Below are positions 17,065-25,976 of a stretch of DNA of 64,000 nucleotides, one piece after another (the stretch's first letter is position 1; every line of letters begins with the position of its first letter). Origin of the DNA: Clostridium sp. OM02-18AC (GTDB lineage: Bacteria > Bacillota > Clostridia > Lachnospirales > Lachnospiraceae). The notes beneath the pieces were generated by a model. That model saw only the letters and a program-made list of their open reading frames with translations. It was not told the origin of the DNA and made no database searches. Where the stretch lies: contig NZ_QULW01000001.1 in assembly GCF_003481825.1 (NCBI RefSeq), forward strand, positions 1-64,000, read 5' to 3'. Made by a program: the position numbers and the translations under genes.

Positions 17065-17895
17065 ATGGCAGAAACGCTGTATCTGGATCTGCTTTTTCTG
17101 GTGAATCTGTCAGCGGATCTGTATCTGTTGTTTCTTACGGGTCTGATCTTGAAAGAACCCGTAAGGAAACGAAAAAGCAGACTCTTTTTTGGCTCATTCA
17201 GCGGAGCAGTGCTGGGATGCAGTCTGGTTTTTGTCCCGGTGCGATCGGTTTTTTTGTGGAAAGTTCTGGAACTGATCCTGCCAGCTGTACTTATGACGCG
17301 GATCGCATTTGGAAACCATGGGATACGGACATGGCTCCGGCAGGTTTGTATACTGTGGATGCTTGCACTTTTTATGGGGGGAATCTGCAGTGTGCTGGAA
17401 TCTGCAGACGGAATGTCTGCTTCGGTGTCTTCTGGTTTTTGGAAGATGACGTCCTGGTCTGCCGGAAGGTTTTTTCCGGTTTTGGGCATTGCGGGGCTGT
17501 GTTTGTATGCGGCAGTGGTCTTCCTTGAACGGAGAGCCGTGTTTTGCGACAATCTGTATGAGGTAACGCTGCATGATCATGGAAAACAAAAAACAGTCCG
17601 GGCCCTGCGGGATACCGGGAATCAGCTGTATGAACCATATGGCCACCAGCCGGTACACATTCTGGAAAAGCGAGTCTGCCTGGAATTTTGTGAAACAGCA
17701 TCCGGAGTCATTTACATTCCGTTTAGCAGCGTGGGAACCGAAGCGGGACTTTTGCCGGCAGTGCGGATGGAACGGATGGAAATCTGGAAGAACGAGAAAC
17801 AGATCCGGACATTGGAACGGCCCTGGATCGCGATCAGTGAAACGCCGCTGTCGCCCCGGCATCAATACGAAATGCTTCTGCATGGAGAACTATAA
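17065..17895 (+). CDS. spoIIGA: Sigma-E processing peptidase SpoIIGA
   Basis: SpoIIGA is the septal membrane aspartic protease that cleaves pro-sigma-E in the mother cell after a forespore signal. From the ATG at 17065 (AGGGGG ten bases upstream) it has 276 residues. There are about five membrane segments in the first 155, then a cytoplasmic protease domain with the catalytic DTGN, whose Asp falls at residue 183, the position known for the B. subtilis enzyme. An earlier in-frame ATG (16984) lies about seven bases after the predicted transcription start and is unlikely. sigE follows 24 bp later. Confidence 0.9.
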   Translation: MAETLYLDLLFLVNLSADLYLLFLTGLILKEPVRKRKSRLFFGSFSGAVLGCSLVFVPVRSVFLWKVLELILPAVLMTRIAFGNHGIRTWLRQVCILWMLALFMGGICSVLESADGMSASVSSGFWKMTSWSAGRFFPVLGIAGLCLYAAVVFLERRAVFCDNLYEVTLHDHGKQKTVRALRDTGNQLYEPYGHQPVHILEKRVCLEFCETASGVIYIPFSSVGTEAGLLPAVRMERMEIWKNEKQIRTLERPWIAISETPLSPRHQYEMLLHGEL

Positions 17896-17919
17896 TACAA
17901 AGACCTGGAGGATGGAAAA

Positions 17920-18660
17920 GTGATCGTAAAAGTTTCAGTACCAAATCGTTTTCAGTTTAAGGCAGTTTCTTCTTTTACTACAATGTTGTGGCAGAGGAAG
18001 GGAGAAGTCCATTATATTGGGGGTGCAGACATTCTTCCGCCGCCACTGGAAAGCAGGAAAGAAGCAGAAATGCTTTCCATGCTTGGGACTGACAGAGAAA
18101 AAGAGGCAAAGTCTCTTCTGATCGAACACAATCTGCGTCTGGTTGTATACATAGCAAAGAAGTTTGATAATACGGCGGTAGGCGTGGAAGATCTGATTTC
18201 CATAGGAACCATTGGTCTGATCAAAGCAATCAATACCTTCAACCCGGAGAAAAATATCAAGCTGGCTACCTATGCATCCCGCTGCATTGAAAATGAAATT
18301 CTTATGTATCTGCGCCGCAACAGCAAGACGAAGGCAGAGGTATCCATTGACGAGCCGCTGAATGTTGACTGGGATGGAAATGAGCTGCTCCTTTCCGATA
18401 TTCTTGGTACGGATGATGACATGATCTACCGGGGACTGGAAGATGAAACGGAACGGCAGCTTTTAAATTCGGCGATCGATCGTCTGAGTCCGCGGGAAAA
18501 GACCATTGTGGAGCTGCGTTACGGATTAAAGAATGTGGAAGGAGAAGAAATGACCCAGAAGGAAGTGGCAGACCGCCTGGGAATTTCCCAGTCCTACATA
18601 TCGCGTCTGGAAAAGAAAATTATGAAACGCCTGAAGAAGGAAATCGTTCGTTTTGAATAA
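17920..18660 (+). CDS. sigE: RNA polymerase sporulation sigma factor sigma-E
   Basis: Sigma-E directs early mother-cell transcription. The 246-residue protein has a short N-terminal pro-sequence, region 2 with HNLRLVVYIAKKF and LISIGTIGLIKAI, and region 4 with a helix-turn-helix ending GISQSYISRLEKKIMKRLKKE. It starts with GTG at 17920 after CTGGAGG. It forms one operon with spoIIGA, as in Bacillus, where the protease is made together with its substrate. The sigG gene that often follows in Clostridia is not here; spoIIP takes its place and overlaps the last 8 bp. Confidence 0.94.
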   Translation: MIVKVSVPNRFQFKAVSSFTTMLWQRKGEVHYIGGADILPPPLESRKEAEMLSMLGTDREKEAKSLLIEHNLRLVVYIAKKFDNTAVGVEDLISIGTIGLIKAINTFNPEKNIKLATYASRCIENEILMYLRRNSKTKAEVSIDEPLNVDWDGNELLLSDILGTDDDMIYRGLEDETERQLLNSAIDRLSPREKTIVELRYGLKNVEGEEMTQKEVADRLGISQSYISRLEKKIMKRLKKEIVRFE

Positions 18661-19756
18661 TATACTGATTTGGGCGCTGAAATGGATGCTGGCGGTGTGT
18701 CTGCAGCTGCGCTATCCAACGGTGCGGTTCCAGAAGGAAGAACCCGTAAGGAGCGATCCCTCTTATGAGATATACGAAACATACAGGTATGCGTACAGAC
18801 AGTACGGATACCTGTTTTCGTATGCAGAAGAGACGCAGGAGGATGGCAAGACAGCGAATGAAACGACAGGCTGGGAAAAGGAAGCAGGGAACGGCGAGAA
18901 CGAAAAAGAAAACGGAGGAAGCGGAAACGTGAAGGAAACGTACAGTCTGGAAAGGGATGCAGGAAACGAGAGAAACTCCACCTTGTTTTCCCGGCTTCAG
19001 GACTATGATTATCTGATGAAGCATTATTTCAGCGTCCATGCGTCCACGACAGCCGACCGAGGACTGATGAAGGCAGATCAGCTGCTTGGCACCGATGTAA
19101 CGCTGGAGAAGAATCCGGAAGTTCCCCAGATCCTGATTTATCACACCCATGCCAGCGAAACATATGCCGATTACGGACCCGGACAGCCAGATGCCACGGT
19201 GGTGGGAGCCGGAACTTATCTGACGGAACTTTTACGGGCGAAAGGATGGAATGTGATCCATGACACAACCGCTTATGATCAGAAAGAGGGAAAACTGGAG
19301 CGAAGCCGGGCGTATACGTATGCGCTGGAAGGAATCCAGCGCATCTTACAGGAACATCCGACCATAGAAGTGATCCTGGATCTGCACCGGGACGGAGTAG
19401 CAGAGTCGGTGCGTCTGGTGCAGGAAATTCAGGGAAAACCGACTGCCCAGATCATGTTTTTTCAGGGGATGAGCCGGACACCGGAGGGCGAGATTGCCTA
19501 TCTGCCAAATCCCTATCTGCAGGAAAATCTGGCATTCTCGTTTCAGATGCAGCTGGCTTTGAGCCGGTATCCCGGATTTACAAGGAAAATTTACCTGAAA
19601 GGTCTGCGTTACAACCTGCATTTGCGTGGCAGGTCTTCCCTGATCGAAGCCGGAGCGCAGACCAACACCATGGAGGAAGCCAGAAACGCCATGGAACTGC
19701 TTGCACAAGCGGTAGATACGGTGCTCCAGCCTGCTGGCGGGGATGCTGTGAATTGA
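18653..19756 (+). CDS. spoIIP: Stage II sporulation protein P
   Basis: SpoIIP is a peptidoglycan amidase and endopeptidase that works with SpoIID and SpoIIM to thin septal wall during engulfment. The 367-residue protein has an N-terminal hydrophobic segment, a charged low-complexity linker (about 60-110, Glu/Asn/Gly-rich), and the SpoIIP domain with YHTHASETY and the later LDLHRDG segment that supply the zinc ligands and catalytic residues. The first usable start is TTG at 18653, overlapping sigE. An ATG at 18686 would shorten the N-terminus by 11 residues. spoIIP followed by lepA and hemW matches the Bacillus order. Confidence 0.9.
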   Translation: MNNILIWALKWMLAVCLQLRYPTVRFQKEEPVRSDPSYEIYETYRYAYRQYGYLFSYAEETQEDGKTANETTGWEKEAGNGENEKENGGSGNVKETYSLERDAGNERNSTLFSRLQDYDYLMKHYFSVHASTTADRGLMKADQLLGTDVTLEKNPEVPQILIYHTHASETYADYGPGQPDATVVGAGTYLTELLRAKGWNVIHDTTAYDQKEGKLERSRAYTYALEGIQRILQEHPTIEVILDLHRDGVAESVRLVQEIQGKPTAQIMFFQGMSRTPEGEIAYLPNPYLQENLAFSFQMQLALSRYPGFTRKIYLKGLRYNLHLRGRSSLIEAGAQTNTMEEARNAMELLAQAVDTVLQPAGGDAVN

Positions 19757-19797
19757 AACAGACTGAAAAACAACCGGAAAACAGGCATGATATCGTG

Positions 19798-19826
19798 TTG
19801 CAAGGGATCTGAAAAAATGTTATTAT
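19798..19826 (+). promoter_or_regulatory. Promoter of lepA-hemW
   Basis: TTGCAA (19798-19803) and TATTAT (19821-19826) with a 17-bp spacer, about 100 bp before lepA. Confidence 0.6.
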
Positions 19827-19924
19827 TATAAATTGACGAATTGTTTCCTTTCTGCAAGACGCAGAAAACGGAAACGGAAACAAAAAACTGATCTTATACG
19901 TTTTATTTTGGAGGAAATCAATAC

Positions 19925-21739
19925 ATGGCATCAATGGACCAAAGCAAGATCCGTAATTTCTGTATCATCGCCCATATTGACCACGGCAAATCTACGCTGG
20001 CAGACCGCATCATCGAGATGACCGGTCTTCTGACCAGCCGTGAAATGCAGGCGCAGGTACTCGATAATATGGACCTGGAGCGGGAGCGTGGAATTACCAT
20101 CAAATCCCAGGCAGTCCGCACCGTTTACCGTGCAAAAGACGGAGAAGAATATATTTTTAACCTGATCGATACCCCTGGACACGTCGACTTTAACTATGAG
20201 GTATCCAGAAGCCTGGCTGCCTGCGACGGTGCGATCCTTGTCGTAGATGCGGCACAGGGCATTGAAGCCCAGACGCTGGCAAACGTTTACCTGGCCCTGG
20301 ATCATGACCTGGATGTATTTCCGGTCATCAACAAGATCGATCTTCCGAGTGCCAGACCGGACTGGGTGGCAGACGAAATTGAGGATGTGATCGGCATTGA
20401 GGCACACGATGCGCCGCGTATCTCCGCAAAGACCGGTCTGAATGTGGAAGATGTGCTGGAGGCCATTGTCCACAAGGTTCCGGCGCCGGTGGGAGACCCG
20501 GAGGCACCGCTTCAGGCACTGATCTTTGACTCTTTGTATGACCCGTATAAGGGCGTTATCGTATTTTGCCGGATCAAAGAGGGAACCGTAAAGAAAGGCA
20601 CCCGTGTGCGCATGATGGCAACCGGAGCGGAGGAAGAAGTGGTTGAGGTCGGCTATTTCGGTGCAGGTCAGTTCATCCCGTGTGACGAGCTGAGCGCCGG
20701 TATGGTTGGCTACATCACGGCCAGCATCAAGAATGTAAAAGATACCCGTGTGGGCGATACCATCACCGATGCGCTGCGTCCGTGTGCAGAGCCGCTTCCT
20801 GGATATAAAAAAGTAACTTCTATGGTATACTGCGGACTTTACCCGGCAGACGGTGCAAAGTACAATGACCTGCGCGATGCGCTGGAAAAACTTCAGTTAA
20901 ACGATGCGTCCCTGTTCTTCGAGCCGGAGACTTCCATCGCCCTTGGCTTTGGTTTCCGCTGCGGATTTTTAGGACTTTTGCATCTGGAGATCATTCAGGA
21001 GCGTCTGGAACGCGAATACAACCTCGACCTGGTTACTACGGCTCCGGGCGTTGTCTACCGCGTGCATAAGAAAAACGGCGAGATGATCGAACTGACCAAC
21101 CCGTCCAACCTTCCGGACCCGACCGAGATCGAGTATATGGAAGAGCCAATCGTCAGTGCGGAGATCATGGTAACCACCGAGTTTGTGGGTGCGATCATGA
21201 CACTGTGCCAGGAGCGCCGCGGCATCTACCATGGCATGGAATACATTGAAGAAACAAGGGCACTCTTAAAGTACGATCTTCCGTTAAACGAGATCATTTA
21301 CGATTTCTTTGATGCGTTAAAATCCCGTTCCAGAGGTTACGCTTCCTTCGACTATGACATGAAGGGATATGAAACTTCGGAGCTTGTGAAGCTGGATATC
21401 CTCATCAATAAAGAAGAGGTGGATGCCCTGTCCTTTATCGTACATGCAGATTCTGCCTACGAGCGCGGCAGAAAGATGTGTGAGAAGTTAAAAGAGGAGA
21501 TTCCGCGCCATCTGTTCGAGATTCCGATCCAGGCAGCGGTAGGCGGCAAGATCATTGCCCGTGAGACCGTAAAGGCGATGCGTAAGGATGTCCTTGCGAA
21601 GTGCTACGGTGGTGATATCTCCCGTAAGAAGAAGCTTCTGGAAAAACAGAAAGAAGGAAAGAAACGAATGCGTCAGGTGGGCAATGTAGAAATCCCGCAG
21701 AAGGCATTTATGAGTGTTCTGAAATTAGACGATGAATAA
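19925..21739 (+). CDS. lepA: Elongation factor 4 (LepA)
   Basis: A ribosome-associated translational GTPase that back-translocates or remodels stalled ribosomes. The 604 residues show the G1 motif AHIDHGKSTL (about 14-23), RGITIKSQ switch I, DTPGHVDF G3, and NKIDLP G4. The LepA-specific C-terminal domain ends near KRMRQVGNVEIPQKAF. Length is normal. TTGGAGGAAA precedes the ATG, and hemW overlaps the end by 8 bp. Confidence 0.97.
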   Translation: MASMDQSKIRNFCIIAHIDHGKSTLADRIIEMTGLLTSREMQAQVLDNMDLERERGITIKSQAVRTVYRAKDGEEYIFNLIDTPGHVDFNYEVSRSLAACDGAILVVDAAQGIEAQTLANVYLALDHDLDVFPVINKIDLPSARPDWVADEIEDVIGIEAHDAPRISAKTGLNVEDVLEAIVHKVPAPVGDPEAPLQALIFDSLYDPYKGVIVFCRIKEGTVKKGTRVRMMATGAEEEVVEVGYFGAGQFIPCDELSAGMVGYITASIKNVKDTRVGDTITDALRPCAEPLPGYKKVTSMVYCGLYPADGAKYNDLRDALEKLQLNDASLFFEPETSIALGFGFRCGFLGLLHLEIIQERLEREYNLDLVTTAPGVVYRVHKKNGEMIELTNPSNLPDPTEIEYMEEPIVSAEIMVTTEFVGAIMTLCQERRGIYHGMEYIEETRALLKYDLPLNEIIYDFFDALKSRSRGYASFDYDMKGYETSELVKLDILINKEEVDALSFIVHADSAYERGRKMCEKLKEEIPRHLFEIPIQAAVGGKIIARETVKAMRKDVLAKCYGGDISRKKKLLEKQKEGKKRMRQVGNVEIPQKAFMSVLKLDDE

Positions 21740-22976
21740 ACGAGAACTGGAACTTTATATTCATATTCCCTTTTGTGCCCGCAAGTGCTCCTACTGCGAT
21801 TTTTTATCGTTCGCAGCACCGGAGCGGACATACCGGGAATATATGGACAAACTGATCGAGGAAATCTGCGGTCAGGGTCCGAATTTTCAGGGGTACCGTG
21901 TGTCCACGATCTTTGTGGGCGGCGGTACTCCGTCGATTCTGCCGCCAGATCTGATCATGGAGCTGTTTGCGACGCTTTCGGAAAATTTTGATATTTCCCC
22001 GGATGCGGAAGTGACCATGGAGGCCAATCCGGGCACCCTGACGATGGAAAAGCTGGAAGTATACCGCCAGAGCGGTGTGAACCGCTTAAGCATTGGTCTG
22101 CAGTCGGCCGATGAGAAAGAATTAAAATACCTTGGGCGGATCCATTCCTACGATTCCTTTTTAAAGAGCTATCAGCGTGCCAGACAGGCCGGGTTTAAGA
22201 ACATCAATGTGGACCTGATGTCAGCGCTTCCGGGTCAGGACGTCCATTCCTGGAAAACGACGCTGAAAAAGGTCATGATGTTAAAACCGGAGCATATTTC
22301 GGCATACAGCCTGATCATTGAAGAAGGAACCCCGTTTTTTGAACGTTTTGGGGAGAAATCGTGCGGCACGGCGGCAGCGGTTCCAAACGGAGCCGGTGCG
22401 CCTGCAAAAACAGCGGCAGAGGTGGCTGCCCGCGCAGCTGTGATGACATTGCCGGATCTCCCGGACGAGGATACCGACCGCGAGATGTACCATCTGACGA
22501 GAGAGATGATGGCGGCGCAGGGCTACGAACGTTATGAGATATCCAATTATGCCAGAAAAGGTTATGAATGCCGTCACAATATTGGTTACTGGACAGGTGT
22601 GGAATATCTGGGACTGGGACTTGGTGCCTCATCCTACACCTACGGATACCGCTATCACAATACCGAAAATTTACAGGAGTACCTCTCGTTGAATCTCTAT
22701 GAAGGGGGAGCGGCGACCCGGGACATTGAAGAACTTTCCCTGGAAGACAAAATGGAAGAGTTCATGTTTACCGGTCTGCGCATGATGAAGGGCGTGTCCG
22801 GCAGTGAATTTCTGGAGCGTTTTGGACTGAATATGTGGAATGTCTATGGAGATGTCCTGAAAAAACTGGAAAAACAGGGGCTGATCGAAGTAGAAGCACC
22901 GATGGTCCGGCTGACAGAATTCGGAATCGATGTCAGCAATGTGGTGTTAAGCGAATTCCTCCTGGACCGGAACTGA
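21732..22976 (+). CDS. hemW: HemW-type radical SAM protein
   Basis: HemW binds haem and is a proposed haem chaperone; older databases call it oxygen-independent coproporphyrinogen oxidase. The 414-residue protein starts YIHIPFCARKCSYCDF, giving the radical SAM CxxxCxxC cluster near 16-23. GGGTPS (about 62) and the C-terminal HemN domain follow. It lacks the extra cysteine and N-terminal region typical of true HemN. Residues about 213-248 form an Ala/Pro-rich insertion absent from most relatives. It overlaps lepA, the usual partner. Confidence 0.9.
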   Translation: MNKRELELYIHIPFCARKCSYCDFLSFAAPERTYREYMDKLIEEICGQGPNFQGYRVSTIFVGGGTPSILPPDLIMELFATLSENFDISPDAEVTMEANPGTLTMEKLEVYRQSGVNRLSIGLQSADEKELKYLGRIHSYDSFLKSYQRARQAGFKNINVDLMSALPGQDVHSWKTTLKKVMMLKPEHISAYSLIIEEGTPFFERFGEKSCGTAAAVPNGAGAPAKTAAEVAARAAVMTLPDLPDEDTDREMYHLTREMMAAQGYERYEISNYARKGYECRHNIGYWTGVEYLGLGLGASSYTYGYRYHNTENLQEYLSLNLYEGGAATRDIEELSLEDKMEEFMFTGLRMMKGVSGSEFLERFGLNMWNVYGDVLKKLEKQGLIEVEAPMVRLTEFGIDVSNVVLSEFLLDRN

Positions 22977-23059
22977 TCCTTGCGAAATCAACGCTGTTTG
23001 CGCAGCACGTGAACCGTAATAAAACGAATTTCTTAAGGATAGCTTCATGATTTGTTTGG

Positions 23060-23088
23060 TTGTTCTTTCCCGGATCCTTTGCTATACT
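23060..23088 (+). promoter_or_regulatory. Promoter before the GHL10 gene
   Basis: TTGTTC (23060-23065) and TATACT (23083-23088) with a 17-bp spacer. Confidence 0.55.
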
Positions 23089-23198
23089 GTTTATGAAAAA
23101 TATGGTAACTGCGGGAAAACGCATCCTGCAGCTGATTGGAAGTGAGTGCGGGAATGAGAAAACGGTACCGCATGAAAGGACATCTGGGAGGAACTGGA

Positions 23199-24470
23199 AT
23201 GCTGATACAAAAGAAACTTAAGATATATGCCGGAACATGGACCCTGGCTTTCTGTAAGGCAGTCTGTCTGCTGCTTACGGGGCTCATGGTCTTACAGGCA
23301 GGTCTGTTCCCTGCGTTTGCCGCACCAGCGGCATCGGTCATCCGCTCCGATGAACTGCGCGGCGTGTGGATTTCTTATCTGGACTGGGAACGGCTTCCGG
23401 CAGACCAGGAATCTTATAAGCGGGAAGTCGACAAAATGCTGGACCGCTGCCTGGAATTAAAAATGAATACCGTTTTTGTGCATGTGCGTCCGGATGCAGA
23501 TGCCATGTATCCGTCTTCCTATTTTCCCTGGTCCCGTTTTGTGACAGGAAACCAGGGGCAGAACCCGGGGTACGACCCGCTGGCGATTTTTGTAAAGGCA
23601 GCACATGCGAAAGGTCTGCAGTTTCATGCGTGGGTCAATCCGTACCGTGTGACAGGCTACCACAACAACTGGGATCAGGTTTCTGACCAGAATCCGGCGA
23701 AAAAATGGCTGACCGATGCGGATCCGTCGAACGACCGCTGGGTATTAAAACAGAATGGTGCCTATTATTTCAACCCGGCTATCCCGCAGGTGCGGGAACT
23801 GATCACAAACGGAGTACGGGAGATTGCGCAGAAGTATACGGTGGACGGCATCATTTTCGATGATTATTTCTATCCGGAAGTGGACAATTCCAATGCAAGC
23901 CGCTGGTTTGACAAACCAGAGTACGATGCGTCAGGCAGCACGCTTGGCATCGCGCAGTGGAGACGGGAAAATGTCAACGAACTGATCCGCAGCGTATACC
24001 AGGCGATCAAGGAGACAAGGCCGTCCGCCCAGTTTGGCATCAGCCCGGAGGGCTATGTCAATCATCTGCGCAGCGACAACCGCCTGTTTACAGATATTGA
24101 TACCTGGCTGTCCCATGACGGCTATGTCGACTACATCATGCCGCAGATCTACTGGGGATTTGAACACCAGCTTGCAAATGGCAGTCCGGCACCCTTTGCG
24201 TATGAAAATAATCTGAAAACCTGGATCGCTCTGGTAAAGAAAGGTCATGCAAAGCTTTACATCAGTCTTGCCATGTACAAGGCAGGAAGCAGTGCACGGG
24301 ATAATACCGGAATCCCGGAATGGAAGCGTTATGACGATATCATCAGCCGTCAGGTAGAAGCCGGGCGCGTCACCGGTGCGGTCGCCGGGTTCAGTTTTTA
24401 TGAATATGGCTCCTTCCAGGAAGAAGTATGCCAGAAAGAAGTCAAAAATCTGTTGAACGTGTTCCGTTAA
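23199..24470 (+). CDS. Secreted glycoside hydrolase-like protein (GHL10/DUF187 family)
   Basis: A 423-residue exported protein. The first 37 or so residues form a signal peptide (basic start, a hydrophobic run ending LFPAFA). The rest is a TIM-barrel domain of the GHL10 type: RGVWISYLDW, MNTVFVHVRPDADAMYPS, FHAWVNPYR, VDGIIFDDYFYP and DYIMPQIYW. Members are thought to act on cell-wall or other glycans, but the substrate is not settled. ATG at 23199 is taken because GGGAGGAAC lies seven bases before it; upstream in-frame starts lack a site. apt follows 37 bp downstream, so the two may be co-transcribed. Confidence 0.85.
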   Translation: MLIQKKLKIYAGTWTLAFCKAVCLLLTGLMVLQAGLFPAFAAPAASVIRSDELRGVWISYLDWERLPADQESYKREVDKMLDRCLELKMNTVFVHVRPDADAMYPSSYFPWSRFVTGNQGQNPGYDPLAIFVKAAHAKGLQFHAWVNPYRVTGYHNNWDQVSDQNPAKKWLTDADPSNDRWVLKQNGAYYFNPAIPQVRELITNGVREIAQKYTVDGIIFDDYFYPEVDNSNASRWFDKPEYDASGSTLGIAQWRRENVNELIRSVYQAIKETRPSAQFGISPEGYVNHLRSDNRLFTDIDTWLSHDGYVDYIMPQIYWGFEHQLANGSPAPFAYENNLKTWIALVKKGHAKLYISLAMYKAGSSARDNTGIPEWKRYDDIISRQVEAGRVTGAVAGFSFYEYGSFQEEVCQKEVKNLLNVFR

Positions 24471-24507
24471 AATAGAATGACGAAAAAAGGTAAGGAGAAG
24501 ATTGAAC

Positions 24508-25032
24508 ATGAAAAAGTTAGAAGATTACGTAGTAAGTATTCCGGATTTTCCGGAGCCAGGCATTATTTTCCGCGATGTTACCTCGATCCTTCAGGATGCA
24601 GACGGTCTTGCACTTGCTATTGACAGTATCCGGGAAATGTTAAAAGATCTGGACTACGACGTTGTGGTAGGTCCGGAGTCCCGCGGCTTTATTTTCGGTG
24701 TGCCGGTTGCTTATGCGGAGCATAAGAGTTTTGTGCCGATCCGCAAGAAAGGAAAACTGCCGCGTGAGACGATCACTGCAAAATATGATCTGGAGTATGG
24801 CTCTGCTGAGATTGAGATCCATAAAGATGCCATCAAACCGGGACAGAAAGTAGTTGTAGTCGATGACCTGATCGCAACCGGCGGTACGACCGAAGCAATT
24901 ATCAGCCTCATTGAACAGCTGGGCGGAAAAGTGGTAAAACTTTGCTTCGTTATGGAACTGGCAGGATTAAAAGGACGTGACCGTCTTGCCGGATACGATG
25001 TGGAGTCTGCAATCATCTACGAAGGAAAATAA
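24508..25032 (+). CDS. apt: Adenine phosphoribosyltransferase
   Basis: Salvages adenine with PRPP to give AMP. The 174-residue protein begins LEDYVVSIPDFPEPGI, the classic Apt start. It has VVGPESRGFIFG near 53-64 and the PRPP loop VVVVDDLIATGGTT near 116-129. AAGGAGAA lies before the ATG at 24508; an in-frame TTG at 24502 is less suitable. With the guanine deaminase and xanthine dehydrogenase genes it adds to the purine content of the window. Confidence 0.96.
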   Translation: MKKLEDYVVSIPDFPEPGIIFRDVTSILQDADGLALAIDSIREMLKDLDYDVVVGPESRGFIFGVPVAYAEHKSFVPIRKKGKLPRETITAKYDLEYGSAEIEIHKDAIKPGQKVVVVDDLIATGGTTEAIISLIEQLGGKVVKLCFVMELAGLKGRDRLAGYDVESAIIYEGK

Positions 25033-25058
25033 ACAAGAAACTGATGTGAGGTGAAACG

Positions 25059-25922
25059 ATGTTAATATGGGTCTTCACTGCGGCAGCACTGCTTTGCCTG
25101 GTATATTACGGGATCATCGTATTGTATGCGGGATTTGGTACATCGTTTGCAGTGTTATGGCTTCTGATCGGTGGATTTTTCGGAGCGACGGCAGCCGGTA
25201 TTCATATTTATCAGAAGTATCCGGAACGGATGCCGCTCTGGATCCCGGTCTCTTTTGTGACCTTGTGTGCTTCCGGGCTTTTGATCCTTCTGGTTACGCA
25301 GATTTTAATCTTTGGAAGAATTCCGGCAACAGCGGAGCCATCCCTGGATTATGTGATCGTGCTTGGCACGAAAGTAAAACCGGACGGATCGCTGAGTAAA
25401 ACGCTGAAACTGCGTCTGGATAAGGCACTGGAATATACAAAAGAAAATCCGGAAACGGTTTTGATCCTTTCCGGAGCCAAGGGCGACGGAGAGCCATGTT
25501 CGGAGGCGGAAGCCATGGAACGCTATCTCCTGGAACAGGGGGCAGAGAAAGAACGGCTGATGCGGGAAGAACAATCCTTCAGTACGGTAGAAAATCTGGC
25601 TTACAGCAAGATCCTGATCGAAAACAGGGAACAGCAGATCTTGCAGGAACAAAAGCAAAAGGAAGAGGCAGAAATGCTTCTTCGTGCGCCGGAAGAACCG
25701 GGACAAAGCGGGAAAAAGACTTCCGGGCTGTCCGAACGGCACCTGCGGATCGGTATTTTAACCAGTAATTTTCATTTGTGTCGTGCCGGCATGATCGCAA
25801 AGCATCAGGATTATGGTACGGTTTACGGCATTGCGTCAGAATCCGACAAAGTTCTGCTGGTCCATTTTTCCCTGCGTGATGGCATAGCCATATTAAAAGA
25901 CCGCCTGATGGGCAACCTATAA
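25059..25922 (+). CDS. YdcF/ElyC-like membrane protein (DUF218)
   Basis: A 287-residue protein with three membrane segments in the first 90 residues, followed by a DUF218 domain: DYVIVLGTKVKPDGS, LILSGAKGDGEPCSEAEAM, and ILTSNFHLCRA. DUF218 proteins include SanA and ElyC, which affect envelope integrity; the reaction is unknown. A charged, Gln/Glu-rich insertion (about 190-225) interrupts the domain. GTGAGGTGAAACG precedes the ATG. It lies between apt and the peptidase gene with short gaps, in one probable transcript. Confidence 0.75.
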   Translation: MLIWVFTAAALLCLVYYGIIVLYAGFGTSFAVLWLLIGGFFGATAAGIHIYQKYPERMPLWIPVSFVTLCASGLLILLVTQILIFGRIPATAEPSLDYVIVLGTKVKPDGSLSKTLKLRLDKALEYTKENPETVLILSGAKGDGEPCSEAEAMERYLLEQGAEKERLMREEQSFSTVENLAYSKILIENREQQILQEQKQKEEAEMLLRAPEEPGQSGKKTSGLSERHLRIGILTSNFHLCRAGMIAKHQDYGTVYGIASESDKVLLVHFSLRDGIAILKDRLMGNL

Positions 25923-25976
25923 TGGAAAGCAAGACAAAAAATAAGATCGTAAAAAGACAGGAAAGGAAGACAACGG

